Shown in pieces: positions 50,549 through 60,378 of a stretch of DNA of 64,000 bases (the stretch's first letter is position 1; each line of letters starts with the position of its first letter). Origin of the DNA: Pseudalgibacter alginicilyticus (GTDB lineage Bacteria; Bacteroidota; Bacteroidia; Flavobacteriales; Flavobacteriaceae); NCBI RefSeq assembly GCF_001310225.1, contig NZ_CP012898.1:1364001-1428000 (forward strand), given 5' to 3'. The translations under genes were made by a program, and so were the position numbers. Under the pieces are notes generated by a model. The model made no database searches and was not told where the DNA came from. It worked only from the letters and a program-made list of their open reading frames with translations.

Positions 50549-52963
50549 TTAATTAACCGCTTTAACTTCAAAGCTGTCTTTTAATTTTATATCTATTGAT
50601 GAACTTCCTATCATGACATCAAAAGTCCCTGGCTCTACTGTCCAGTTCATATCCTTATCCAAAATGGCTAAGTCATCAGGATGTAACGTAAAATTAATAG
50701 TTTTCGTTTCATTTGGTTTTAAATGTAAGCGATCAAAACCTCGTAAAATAGATTCATAAGTAGTTACACTGCTGACTACATCTTTAATGTACATTTGAAC
50801 AACCTCATCACCCGCCATTTTTCCAGTATTCTTTACCTTAAATGATACATTAACATCAGCTTGAGCATTTAATAAATCTGGAGTTACCACCAAATCACTA
50901 TATTCAAAAGTTGTATAACTCAATCCATAACCAAAAGGATATAAAGGCCCTAAAACACGTGTATTACCATAACCATTAGGACCTTCTCCTGGTTGCCCGG
51001 CATGCGATCCCGGCTTATAAGGAAAATTCAATTGAATTTGCCCAACTGTTTTAGGAAACGTAATGGATAATTTACCTCCTGGGTTATAATCTCCAAACAA
51101 TGTTTCTGCAATCACCTCACCCGCAGCTGTACTTGGAAACCATGCCTCCAAAATAGCAGGTATAAATTTATTTTCCCAATTTATAGTTAACGGCTGACCG
51201 TTTATTAATACTAAAACAACTGGCTTTCCTGTAGCATATAATGCTTGCACTAATTGAAATTGGCGTCCTGGTAGATTAAGACTGGTTCGTGATTTTGTTT
51301 CACCAACACGTAATTCGTCTTCACCAACAACAGCAATAATAATGTCTGATTGCTTTGCTTTTTCTACGGCCGCTTCTATATCAGCTTGTTCCTTTGCCGA
51401 TAACTCTGTTGGAATAATTTCACTACCTGGCCAATCAGGATCTACAACATCACAACCTTTTTCGTAAGCAACTTTTACATCACGACCAACATAATTTTTA
51501 ATGCCTTCATACACCGAAACTGACGGGTTAAATGCTGGGCCATATCTACTAAAAGTAAAATTCAGCTCTTTAGCTAAAGGTCCAGTTATCAATATATTAT
51601 CTAACTTATTTATATCTAACGGCAGTAAGTTATTCTCATTTTTAAGAAGCACTAATGATTCGCGGTTGATTTGTTTTGAAAATGCTTCATTTTCAGCAGT
51701 GTGCACTAATTTATCAGCAGCTTTTGGATATTCAACATACGGACTATCAAATAATCCTAATCTAAATTTCACACGTAACACATCAGCAACCCTAGAATCT
51801 ATAGTTTTCATTGAAATTTTCCCCTCACTAATCAACTCCCGTAAAGGTTCTATAAAAGATTCTGGTGTTCTAAAAGTAGTTCTTACATTTAAACCTGCTT
51901 CAATAACTTGTCGTACTGCCTCTTTATAATCTGCTGCAACTCTATGTTTTTCAGAAACATATTCTACCGCTTCACTATCAGACACAACATACCCATTAAA
52001 ACCATATTTTTCGCGAAGTAAATCGGTTAAAAAATAACGACTTGCTGTAATTGGAACACCATCATAATCATTATAGCTACTCATAATTCCCATAGGAGCA
52101 GCTTCTTTTATAACACGTTGAAAAGGGTACAAATGCAATTGAAACATCTCGCGTGGTGCTACATGTGAATCGGTTCTTGCTTCCCCATCACGAGCACCTT
52201 TAGGAATACTATAAACTGCAAAATGTTTTAAAGTTGATGCAACACCTTGTGATTGGATACCTAAAGTCATTTGTTTTCCCAATTCGGCAATATGATAAGG
52301 ATCTTCACCATAACATTCTAAAACACGCCCCCAACGTTGATCACGCGCTACATCTAAAATAGGTGCGTAAATATTGGTATATCCTAATGCTTTTGCTTCT
52401 CTTCCAACAATTTCTCCAGCTTTTCTAACAAGTTCTTTATTCCACGTACTTCCAATACCGATGGGGGCAGGAAGTGGTGTTGCTTTTTCATGGCATAAAC
52501 CATGAACACCTTCATTTGTAAAATCTACAGGAATACCTAACCTCGTTTCTTCAACAAACCATTTTTGAACGCTATTAATAGTTTCTGCATGGGTACTGTA
52601 TGGGTACGCATATTTAGTATGTGTTTTTTCTTGATTCCAAATGGTATTTAAATGTTCGTCAATATTTGCAATACCATCTTTCCAAACACGATTTTTCCAT
52701 TCAACTGTTGGCAATTCATCTTCTAAAACTCGTGCAAAGCCGTATAATGTTGTTAGTTGACACGTTTTTTCATTAACATTCATTAATGAAATAAGGTTTG
52801 CTACTCGAGACTCCAATGAAGCTTCCGAATCTTCAAACACATCTTTCACACCATTTTTATTAAAATCAATCCAGCCTTTATGGTAAATTGATTTCTTATC
52901 AACATCCATTCCTATAAAAAAAAAGGACATCACTAATAAGGCAATTATTCTATACTGCTTCAT
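50549..52963 (-). CDS. GH3 family beta-glycosidase
   Basis: An 804-residue exo-acting GH3 enzyme with the usual three domains: TIM barrel (about 40-400), alpha/beta sandwich (about 440-680) and fibronectin-III-like C-terminal domain. The nucleophile is D329 in GYVVSDSEAV; the KHF motif is at 246-248 and the RWGRVLECYGEDPY loop near 210. A short DFNKNGVKDVFED calcium-like loop precedes the barrel, as in secreted bacteroidetal GH3s. A signal-like N-terminus is present. Substrate could be beta-xyloside or beta-glucoside. Confidence 0.93.
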   Translation of the reverse strand: MKQYRIIALLVMSFFFIGMDVDKKSIYHKGWIDFNKNGVKDVFEDSEASLESRVANLISLMNVNEKTCQLTTLYGFARVLEDELPTVEWKNRVWKDGIANIDEHLNTIWNQEKTHTKYAYPYSTHAETINSVQKWFVEETRLGIPVDFTNEGVHGLCHEKATPLPAPIGIGSTWNKELVRKAGEIVGREAKALGYTNIYAPILDVARDQRWGRVLECYGEDPYHIAELGKQMTLGIQSQGVASTLKHFAVYSIPKGARDGEARTDSHVAPREMFQLHLYPFQRVIKEAAPMGIMSSYNDYDGVPITASRYFLTDLLREKYGFNGYVVSDSEAVEYVSEKHRVAADYKEAVRQVIEAGLNVRTTFRTPESFIEPLRELISEGKISMKTIDSRVADVLRVKFRLGLFDSPYVEYPKAADKLVHTAENEAFSKQINRESLVLLKNENNLLPLDINKLDNILITGPLAKELNFTFSRYGPAFNPSVSVYEGIKNYVGRDVKVAYEKGCDVVDPDWPGSEIIPTELSAKEQADIEAAVEKAKQSDIIIAVVGEDELRVGETKSRTSLNLPGRQFQLVQALYATGKPVVLVLINGQPLTINWENKFIPAILEAWFPSTAAGEVIAETLFGDYNPGGKLSITFPKTVGQIQLNFPYKPGSHAGQPGEGPNGYGNTRVLGPLYPFGYGLSYTTFEYSDLVVTPDLLNAQADVNVSFKVKNTGKMAGDEVVQMYIKDVVSSVTTYESILRGFDRLHLKPNETKTINFTLHPDDLAILDKDMNWTVEPGTFDVMIGSSSIDIKLKDSFEVKAVN

Positions 52964-52997
52964 ACTTTTTATGCTGATACTAGTTTAAAATTGAGTC

Positions 52998-53750
52998 TTA
53001 ATTTGATAATTGATACACCTTAAAATTATCAACTGTCATATGATTATTAACCGTTCTAAGACCAAAATACCCTGATGTGTACGGAGCTTCATCCAAAAAA
53101 TTCACTAATAATTGATTATCTCTATAATATTGTATAATATCATTGTAAGCTATTATTTTTATATGATAATTTTTATTGGACTCTAACATATATTTAGAAT
53201 CTGATAAATCGTGCTCTGGCAATAAGGGTCTTTCTCCATTGCCTACATACCTTCTAAATCGCGTTGTTTTATTAAAATTGCCTCCAACCCCCATATAATA
53301 CAATTGAAGTGTATCATAATTTGAAAATTTTCCGCCTCTTTTTTTAGAATCTGCAAACAAATTTGTTGGATTTTTTGGATCTGTTGCCATCCAAAAACAA
53401 TTTAAATCAGAAACACGGTCTTGAGGACCTCCTTTATCAATTATATTTACATCATATTCAATCATGATGGGGCCTTTAAATTCTTTTGTTAACCACACAG
53501 TACAACCAGAAACATCGGTGATTTCCATTTTGCCGTCATTAATTTCAACAGTTCCTTTTGGCATTTGCTCAACTTTCCAATCGGCTAAATCATTATCAAA
53601 ATTATTCTCATATATCAATTTGCCTTCTACAATTAAATCATCCTTTATACTCACTTCTTTTACCTCTTGTGCACAGCCTGTGAGCATAATAACTAAAACA
53701 AAAAAAGAGAATACAATACGTTTAGTTTTACAAAAAAGTGTTTTTTTCAT
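52998..53750 (-). CDS. DUF6250/DUF1961-like lectin-fold lipoprotein
   Basis: A 250-residue lipoprotein (lipobox LTGC, Cys26) with a concanavalin A-like jelly roll: LIYENNFDNDLADWKVEQMP at the start, MEITDVSGCTVWLTKEFKGPIMIEYDVNI near 75, WMATDP near 120, and the TVDNFKVYQL end. Such proteins occur in polysaccharide utilisation loci; some members of DUF1961-like groups act on algal glycans, others may only bind them. 34 and 21 bases separate it from its neighbours in the operon. Confidence 0.75.
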   Translation of the reverse strand: MKKTLFCKTKRIVFSFFVLVIMLTGCAQEVKEVSIKDDLIVEGKLIYENNFDNDLADWKVEQMPKGTVEINDGKMEITDVSGCTVWLTKEFKGPIMIEYDVNIIDKGGPQDRVSDLNCFWMATDPKNPTNLFADSKKRGGKFSNYDTLQLYYMGVGGNFNKTTRFRRYVGNGERPLLPEHDLSDSKYMLESNKNYHIKIIAYNDIIQYYRDNQLLVNFLDEAPYTSGYFGLRTVNNHMTVDNFKVYQLSN

Positions 53751-53771
53751 TTCTAATAAGCTTTAAGGTTT

Positions 53772-55427
53772 TTAATTTATTTGATTAATCAATACCAAAC
53801 TCCATGGGTCTATGGAACGGTTAATTGTAACATTACCATTTTTATCAGCTTGTATATATTCTGTTTTCATGGTATTAGCATAGGCTTTCATGACTTTTAT
53901 TTCTTCTCTTGTAGGAGGTTCTGGCTTACCTATTTCTTCCCAAAAATTATGAATATTACCATGATCCTTATCTAAAATTTCAATTTTAAATGAAGCATCT
54001 GCTTTTAAACCTGTTAAGGTGAAATTCAGTTTTTTTGAAGTTCCCGTTTCACGCTTATTCGCCCCAGAAGGAACAGCATTTTCATATTCTTCTGGATAAT
54101 TATAAGCCAAAGCAACAATATTTCCATTGGTTGATTTTTTACTTACAAATAAGTAATCATCTTTATACAATTTTTCATCTCCTAATTGATGAAGCATCCT
54201 ATAAGCATGATACGACGGCTTAACCAAACCTTGAAAATTAATCATTCCAAAACCACCATGAAATATACTGGAAGCCCCTCCTTTTTCTTCAAAAATATCA
54301 GTAAATGTCCATAAAGCTAATGAATTTGTTAGCCCAATACAATCCAAATTTGATTTTACAATATATGCCGCTGCTGGAAGTCTATCATGCATAGCATCTC
54401 TACTACTAGGACTTGTATGCCATTCCGTAAGGTGTAGTTCCACATTTGGGAAATCGCTTTTTGCTATCGTATTTTTTAACCACTCCAAATCATCTTTTAC
54501 AGAATGTACGTAGCGTGTTAACCCCTTACCTTTTCCTGTTTCCGGATTAAAGGCATAATCTGTTGGGTATGGGTGTGTACTTACAAAATCAACTGGTAAA
54601 TTTTCTTTTTTACAATATTTAAGAAAATCTTCTATCCACACACCATGCCATTTAAGGCTATTAATATCTTTTGAATTAAATACAGCTTCAGAAACTTCAT
54701 TATCTGTAGTTTCACCATCAAAACGTGTATCGGGCACAAAGTTACTTGTAGACGGCCCGCCTACTTTAAGTCTATTATCTACAGATCTAACAGCTGTTAC
54801 AGACTGTTTGTATAATTCAAAATACTGCGATTTGGTGCCATCCCAAAAGAAAGGATATAAATTAGGCTCATTCCAAACTTCAAAATACCATGTTAAAACT
54901 TCATCAATTCCATACCTATCCACACAATGCTGCGTAAACGCTTTTACTAAATCATGGAATTTCTCAAAAGAATCTTCTTTAGGTGTAATATTTGCTTTCC
55001 ACCAAAACTGAGTTTTACTATCTTTTGCAGCTATACTACTAGGAAAAAATGCCAATTCAACAAATGGTTTTACATTTAAATCTAACATTCTATCAAACAA
55101 ATCATCTATATATTGCCAGTTGTACGAAAGTTTTCCTCTTTCTTCAACAATAGGGAACATATCATCATGAAAAAGTCCATGAAAACGCACATATTGAAAT
55201 CCGCAATTTTCTTGAACCTGTTGCAATTGTTCTAACCAACCCGCACGCAACCCCTCGTTAGCACGACCTGCACCAACCATTTTACTCCAATAATGATCAA
55301 ATTTTTCACCTTTGCTATTCGCATCAATAGTCACTTCTTTTTGAGCAAATACACTTACGCTACTAAGCACAACTATACTCAAACAAAAGATGCCTGTTTT
55401 AATACCGTTAAGTTTATGTTTTATCAT
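53772..55427 (-). CDS. GH39 family glycoside hydrolase
   Basis: A 551-residue exported enzyme (signal peptide to about residue 29). The clan GH-A barrel has the acid/base E187 in YFEVWNEPNL and the nucleophile E335 in LHLTEWHTSP, matching GH39. Other supporting parts are FQYVRFHGLFHDDM near 78 and VKPFVELAFFPS near 119. GH39 includes beta-xylosidases and L-iduronidases; the specificity here is open. 15 bases separate it from the GH30 gene upstream. Confidence 0.9.
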   Translation of the reverse strand: MIKHKLNGIKTGIFCLSIVVLSSVSVFAQKEVTIDANSKGEKFDHYWSKMVGAGRANEGLRAGWLEQLQQVQENCGFQYVRFHGLFHDDMFPIVEERGKLSYNWQYIDDLFDRMLDLNVKPFVELAFFPSSIAAKDSKTQFWWKANITPKEDSFEKFHDLVKAFTQHCVDRYGIDEVLTWYFEVWNEPNLYPFFWDGTKSQYFELYKQSVTAVRSVDNRLKVGGPSTSNFVPDTRFDGETTDNEVSEAVFNSKDINSLKWHGVWIEDFLKYCKKENLPVDFVSTHPYPTDYAFNPETGKGKGLTRYVHSVKDDLEWLKNTIAKSDFPNVELHLTEWHTSPSSRDAMHDRLPAAAYIVKSNLDCIGLTNSLALWTFTDIFEEKGGASSIFHGGFGMINFQGLVKPSYHAYRMLHQLGDEKLYKDDYLFVSKKSTNGNIVALAYNYPEEYENAVPSGANKRETGTSKKLNFTLTGLKADASFKIEILDKDHGNIHNFWEEIGKPEPPTREEIKVMKAYANTMKTEYIQADKNGNVTINRSIDPWSLVLINQIN

Positions 55428-55442
55428 ATCTCTTATTTTAAA

Positions 55443-56891
55443 TTATTTATTAAAAATTACAGTGTTGATAGAAGTTGGTTGCACTTCTACAGCCACCTTA
55501 TCATTACCAACTTTTAAGTTGATTATTTTTAACTCTTTTTCTGGGTTATTTATCATGACAATTACTCGTCCATCTTTTAACTGAAAGGCAATATGATTTT
55601 TTCCTTCAGAAGATTTCAAAAAATGATCTCCTGGTTGCACAAAATGTGACAAGTGTTTAAATAGATAGAACTCATCTGTAAACTTTATACTTTTTGTGTT
55701 TTTATCAATAACCACCATAGAGTTTTGTGGCCATCCCCAAGCACTTTTTCCTGTTTCATCAAGCACCATATTCCAATACATATAAGACCCTGCCCCATTG
55801 TTGAAATAATGAACTAAATCGCTCCAAGATCTTTCAACTGAAGACCAATCGTTTTCATGTTCACCACACTTATTTTCTGTTTGCATCAACTTTAAGCCTG
55901 GAAATTCTTTACGTACCGTTGGAATTGCTTTGGCACCCCCCCATTGAAATCCTACGCCAGAAATATATTTTGATACTGATTTATAATTTAAAATTGTTTT
56001 TACATAATTAGGATTGCCTGAATTTACCGTACCCAACCAAATTTCCGTATTTAATTTATCTGTTTCAAATTGGGGCCCTAAGTAACCATCAATAAAATAC
56101 GCCATATCTTCTGACCTCCATGTACAACTAGGCCAGTTTGGTTGATAAGCAATCTCATTTTGAGGCATAACAGCGAACAAGGACACACCCGCTTTGGCGT
56201 AAGACTGCACAAATTTTGAAAAATACAAAGCATAAGCTTTTAAATAGCGCTCTTGCATTTTAAAGGCAGTGGCATTATTGTTTATTTCTGCACCAATATG
56301 CATTTTATTGCCTTCTATAGCATTTTCAAAATTACCGCTTCGCATGGCATAATGCTCATTCACTTTCATCCATGCTGGTGGCGACCATGGAGATGCCCAA
56401 ATTTGTAAATCTGGACGCACTTGTAAAGCAGCTTTCAAATATGGAATTAAGATATAACGATCCCTGTCTATATTAAAATCTCGCATTTCGAAATCTTCTG
56501 GAACATCGTTACTTGAATAATAACTCAAAGCATAATCTGAAGCTCCCAAAGGAATTCGGCACATAGAGAAATTACAACCCTCTTTTGAAAATAAGGCGTC
56601 TATAACTTCTTTTGATCCCTTAGTGTCCAACGATTGAATGGCTTCCCATCCTAATTCATTAAAAGCGCCTCCAACGCCATCAATTTTTTGTAACAAACTA
56701 TCGATATAAACCGTAATATCTATATTTGAATTACTATTATCTTTTTTAAGAAACTTTTTTGGCTTTTCCCAGCGTTTCGATTCAGTGGTATATATTAGCT
56801 CTACATTTTGTGCAAAAAGATGGGTGTTAAAAAACCCAAAACAAATTAATAAGGCTGTACATTTTAAGGTTCGTTTATAACTGTTTTTCAT
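55443..56891 (-). CDS. GH30 family glycoside hydrolase
   Basis: A 482-residue exported enzyme with a signal peptide (to about residue 28) and GH30 (glucosylceramidase-like) catalytic domain. IDGVGGAFNELGWEAI near 70-85 starts the barrel; SPWSPPAWMK near 168; acid/base E246 in VMPQNEIAYQPNWPSC; nucleophile E339 in KLMQTENKCGEHENDW; the beta side domain follows from about 395. Known activities include beta-glucosidase, beta-xylosidase and beta-fucosidase; none can be chosen here. Second gene of the esterase operon. Confidence 0.92.
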   Translation of the reverse strand: MKNSYKRTLKCTALLICFGFFNTHLFAQNVELIYTTESKRWEKPKKFLKKDNSNSNIDITVYIDSLLQKIDGVGGAFNELGWEAIQSLDTKGSKEVIDALFSKEGCNFSMCRIPLGASDYALSYYSSNDVPEDFEMRDFNIDRDRYILIPYLKAALQVRPDLQIWASPWSPPAWMKVNEHYAMRSGNFENAIEGNKMHIGAEINNNATAFKMQERYLKAYALYFSKFVQSYAKAGVSLFAVMPQNEIAYQPNWPSCTWRSEDMAYFIDGYLGPQFETDKLNTEIWLGTVNSGNPNYVKTILNYKSVSKYISGVGFQWGGAKAIPTVRKEFPGLKLMQTENKCGEHENDWSSVERSWSDLVHYFNNGAGSYMYWNMVLDETGKSAWGWPQNSMVVIDKNTKSIKFTDEFYLFKHLSHFVQPGDHFLKSSEGKNHIAFQLKDGRVIVMINNPEKELKIINLKVGNDKVAVEVQPTSINTVIFNK

Positions 56892-56925
56892 TTCTGTATG
56901 TTCGTTTTTATTCTAAAAAAATCAA

Positions 56926-58521
56926 TTACTTTTCTGTTGAAAAAACCGCTGCTGGCAATCCTTCCATGTTGTATAAATTAGCCCCTACAGGAATCCCCGA
57001 CCATGCATAACGCACATTAATTGGGTTTGCCACTGATGTATTCCAAACTTCAATATTGCTTTTTGAAATTATTTTAGCTTCGGCTGGTTTCCATTCACCA
57101 CTTTTATCTTCAATTTCAAAAGTCTTTAAAGGTTCGTCAACCAAAACAGCATCAGATAGTAAATGCTTATGTGCTACCATTAAACCCGAACCAACTTCGG
57201 AAAATGTTACAATTATCTTTTCTCCTTCAATTTTATGCGATTGGTACAATGGACCACTAACAGCATCAACAGGTATATTATAATCATTTTTTAACGCCCA
57301 AAGTGCTAAACGTTTTCCTGCATCCATTTTATTATGTGGATGAATATCTTTTGCCTCTCCTATATCATGAAGCACTGCCATTCCTGTATTTGGCAACTTT
57401 AAAGTTTTTCTTAATTGATTATTTATAGAGGCCCATCCCTTATCGGCTTCTTCATTTCCTCTTTTAAAAGATGCTAATTGTGCCCAATAGAATGAAAAAT
57501 CACCTTGTCCCCATTCTGAACGCCAACTATTTATCATAGCCGTTAAATAATATTCGTATTCATTGGTCATAAATACAGCATTACTTTCCCCTTGATACCA
57601 AATAGCGCCTCTAATTTTAAAAGGAACCACACTTGAAATCATCCCATTGTGAAGTGTTGCTGGCAGTTGCTTGTCATTTTTCGGATGGATTTTAGGTTTT
57701 GGCTTTTCACTTTTTTCATCATTAGATTTCCATTTCTCTAAGCTTTTTGAGGCATTTTCGCCCTCATATTTATCAGCATTTATTATTTTAATGGTTTCCA
57801 AAGATTCTTTTCTACTAGCTTCAAAATAGGCTTTCAAGTTTTCATCATTTAGATAAGTTTCTTCTGAAATCCAAGGTTGCACACGTGTACCTCCCCAAGA
57901 ACATTCTAACAAGCCTATTGGTACATTTATATGTTTACGGAGTTCTTTAGCAAAAAAATAACCTGTTGCTGTTATTTTTCCTATTTGTTCTGGATTAGCG
58001 CTTCTCCAGTTGGCCTGAAAATTTTGCTTCTTTTTTAGTAGTGATGTTGTTTGTGGTACTTCAATATGACGAATCCAATCATCATTAACTGTTGTTACTT
58101 CATTTCTAATATAATCAACTAAGGGTTGATACTGTGGTTCTTTTGAATCATTAACAAATTTAGACATGGCAAAATCCATGTTAGATTGTCCGGTACACAA
58201 CCAAACTTCTCCAGACAGGACATCATTTATAACAATTTTATTTTTTGAAAATATTATTATTTGATGGGGGCCACCAGCCTTAGGTGTTTTAATATCAGCT
58301 TGCCAATTTCCATCTTGATTTGTAATCACTTGTACTGATTCTCCCCAGCTTGTTTCTACTGTAATAATTTCATTCGCTTTTGCCCATCCCCAAATAGGAA
58401 TTACAGTTTCACGTTGAATAACCATGTGATCAGAGAACAAAGCATGAACCGATACATCTGCAGACAATACCGTAGGTAAAATAGTTATTATAACAAGTAA
58501 TATTCGAAATCTTATTTTCAT
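56926..58521 (-). CDS. Sialate O-acetylesterase-like carbohydrate esterase (SASA)
   Basis: A 531-residue exported SGNH esterase with a signal peptide (to about residue 20), an N-terminal beta sandwich and the catalytic Ser113 in WLCTGQSNMDFAM. The GGTRVQPWISEETY and IWYQGESNA blocks (near residues 215 and 312) and the terminal DIHPHNKMDAGKRLA with catalytic Asp/His complete the family picture. In polysaccharide loci these enzymes remove acetyl groups rather than acting on sialic acid. First gene of the operon, behind a terminator at 58708-58744. Confidence 0.92.
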   Translation of the reverse strand: MKIRFRILLVIITILPTVLSADVSVHALFSDHMVIQRETVIPIWGWAKANEIITVETSWGESVQVITNQDGNWQADIKTPKAGGPHQIIIFSKNKIVINDVLSGEVWLCTGQSNMDFAMSKFVNDSKEPQYQPLVDYIRNEVTTVNDDWIRHIEVPQTTSLLKKKQNFQANWRSANPEQIGKITATGYFFAKELRKHINVPIGLLECSWGGTRVQPWISEETYLNDENLKAYFEASRKESLETIKIINADKYEGENASKSLEKWKSNDEKSEKPKPKIHPKNDKQLPATLHNGMISSVVPFKIRGAIWYQGESNAVFMTNEYEYYLTAMINSWRSEWGQGDFSFYWAQLASFKRGNEEADKGWASINNQLRKTLKLPNTGMAVLHDIGEAKDIHPHNKMDAGKRLALWALKNDYNIPVDAVSGPLYQSHKIEGEKIIVTFSEVGSGLMVAHKHLLSDAVLVDEPLKTFEIEDKSGEWKPAEAKIISKSNIEVWNTSVANPINVRYAWSGIPVGANLYNMEGLPAAVFSTEK

Positions 58522-58707
58522 TTTTAATTCAGTTATATAAACAATTTGTATGAGAATTTTAATAGAACATGCAATTTCTAAAAAAATTAAAAAATAGACT
58601 ATAAATGATTATCCATACACTATAAATGATAGCTCATTTAGTGAAGAAATAGTTGTTTTACAAACCTCTTTTTTTGGTATTTCTTTTCAAATTAAAAATC
58701 AATAAAA

Positions 58708-58744
58708 CAAAAAGCACTGTCCAATTAAGAAACAGTGCTTTTTG
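58708..58744 (-). terminator. Terminator between the two sulfatase-containing operons
   Basis: A perfect 13-bp stem (arms 58708-58720 and 58732-58744, core AGCACTGT with ACAGTGCT), 11-base loop, with a T-run on the minus strand. It lies just below the stop of the sulfatase at 58768-60255. Confidence 0.9.
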
Positions 58745-58767
58745 TTTATAAAATCCTATTTTAGTTA

Positions 58768-60255
58768 TTAATCTGTGGTTTGATCCCAAAGTCTATAAGG
58801 GTCATCGTGTGCCACCATCTGTTCGAATAACAAAGTCTCCATCTCAGACAATTTATCAGCATACTTAGGATTGTTTGCTAAATTAGTTTCCATTTCTCCC
58901 GCTTTATTATGCTCTGGTAAATACTCGTTTGGGTTTTCAGCTAAGTTAAAAAGCTGAGTTTCTCGTACTTTACCATCCATGACATCATACTTTATTAATT
59001 TCCAATCGCCTTTTTTAACAGATCGCATACCTGGTTTTGTACCTCCTGCGTACACCCCATACATGACATCTCTAACCACTTCTTTTTCTCCTTTTAATAC
59101 TGGTACAACACTTTTACCTTCCACAGTCTTTGGTGTTGTAATTCCAGCTAAATCACATAAGGTTGGCAATACATCTAATAAATACATATTACCTTGAACA
59201 CGTTTTCCTGAAGGTAAGCCTGGCCCCTTAACAATAAAAGGCACACGCCATGTATGTTCGTAAAGGTTTTGTTTCCCTTGTAATCCATGTCTACCTATTG
59301 CCATTCCATGATCGGCTGTGTAAATAATATAAGTGTTGTCTAACTCTCCCATATCCTCTAATTTAGCCAAAACTTTTTCTAACTGATTATCAATATTTTC
59401 TGAACATGCAAACTCTCTACCTAATTCATTTCTAATAGTATTTTCATCCCTATTTTCCCATACCCCACTTACTCTAACCTCATCTCTTAAATCTGGATGC
59501 CCATGAAAAAATGGATGTTCTTGCAAATAATTTGGTGGCAAATGTGGTTGTTTATCGTTTAATGCTGGAAGCGTATTTTTATCTTTATGATTTGTGGCTC
59601 CATATTTTTCTAATAGTTCTGGTGTTCCATCACGAACATCATGTGGATGCGAAAAACCAAAATAAATAAAAAATGGATTTTTTTCTTGAGCTTGCTCTCT
59701 TTCTCCCAAATATTCTAATACTTGCTTAGCATGCCAAGCGCTACCTGTTTCTTCTGTGCCACCTCGCTTGGTAGCATCTTTAACAACAGTAAATTGTTTA
59801 TTTGCTCCAGGATATGAATTTCCTTTTTTACAGGTTCTCATAGTTTTGTACCCCGCACGATTAAATACTGCCCCTATAGTTTGTTCATCTATTTCATGAG
59901 GATCTGTTTTTTTTTGAAATTGAGCACTAAGTGGCAAATGCCAAAGGGTACGCCCAGACATAATCATATGACGAGACGGAGTACAAACAGCACCATTCAT
60001 AGACCCCATGTGGTGTGCTTGCTCAACAACCACCCCTTCACTAGCCAATTTGCTAATTATTGGTGTTTCTAATATAGAATTTGGATCGTAAGTTTGTAAA
60101 TCGAAAGGTGACTGGTCATCTACTAAAACGAACAAAAAATTAGGTCGTTTTTCTTCTTTACTTGCCTCTTGTTTTGTCTCTGATTTATATTTACAACTTG
60201 TAAATACAATAGAAAATAAACATAGAATAAATAGTTTTTTTGTGAAACGTGTCAT
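58768..60255 (-). CDS. Sulfatase lipoprotein (S1)
   Basis: A 495-residue lipoprotein sulfatase (lipobox FTSC, Cys21). PNFLFVLVDDQSPFDLQ gives the metal-binding Asp pair and the formylglycine site is C91 in GAVCTPSRHMIMSGRTLW (C-x-P-x-R). FIYFGFSHPHDVRDG and YIIYTADHGMAIGRHGLQGKQNLYEHTWRVPFI supply the remaining ligands. It is monocistronic or the last gene of a unit with the cytochrome-containing gene, and ends at a strong terminator. Substrate unknown. Confidence 0.92.
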   Translation of the reverse strand: MTRFTKKLFILCLFSIVFTSCKYKSETKQEASKEEKRPNFLFVLVDDQSPFDLQTYDPNSILETPIISKLASEGVVVEQAHHMGSMNGAVCTPSRHMIMSGRTLWHLPLSAQFQKKTDPHEIDEQTIGAVFNRAGYKTMRTCKKGNSYPGANKQFTVVKDATKRGGTEETGSAWHAKQVLEYLGEREQAQEKNPFFIYFGFSHPHDVRDGTPELLEKYGATNHKDKNTLPALNDKQPHLPPNYLQEHPFFHGHPDLRDEVRVSGVWENRDENTIRNELGREFACSENIDNQLEKVLAKLEDMGELDNTYIIYTADHGMAIGRHGLQGKQNLYEHTWRVPFIVKGPGLPSGKRVQGNMYLLDVLPTLCDLAGITTPKTVEGKSVVPVLKGEKEVVRDVMYGVYAGGTKPGMRSVKKGDWKLIKYDVMDGKVRETQLFNLAENPNEYLPEHNKAGEMETNLANNPKYADKLSEMETLLFEQMVAHDDPYRLWDQTTD

Positions 60256-60378
60256 GTTTAGTTGTTTTTTGAAAAAGTGATTTCCTGTGAACTCCTAATT
60301 ATAAAAATACTTAAAACTAATAATCCCTCAATCCTCAAAAAAATTATCGGAGCTCCGGGGATTATATATTAGAGTAAT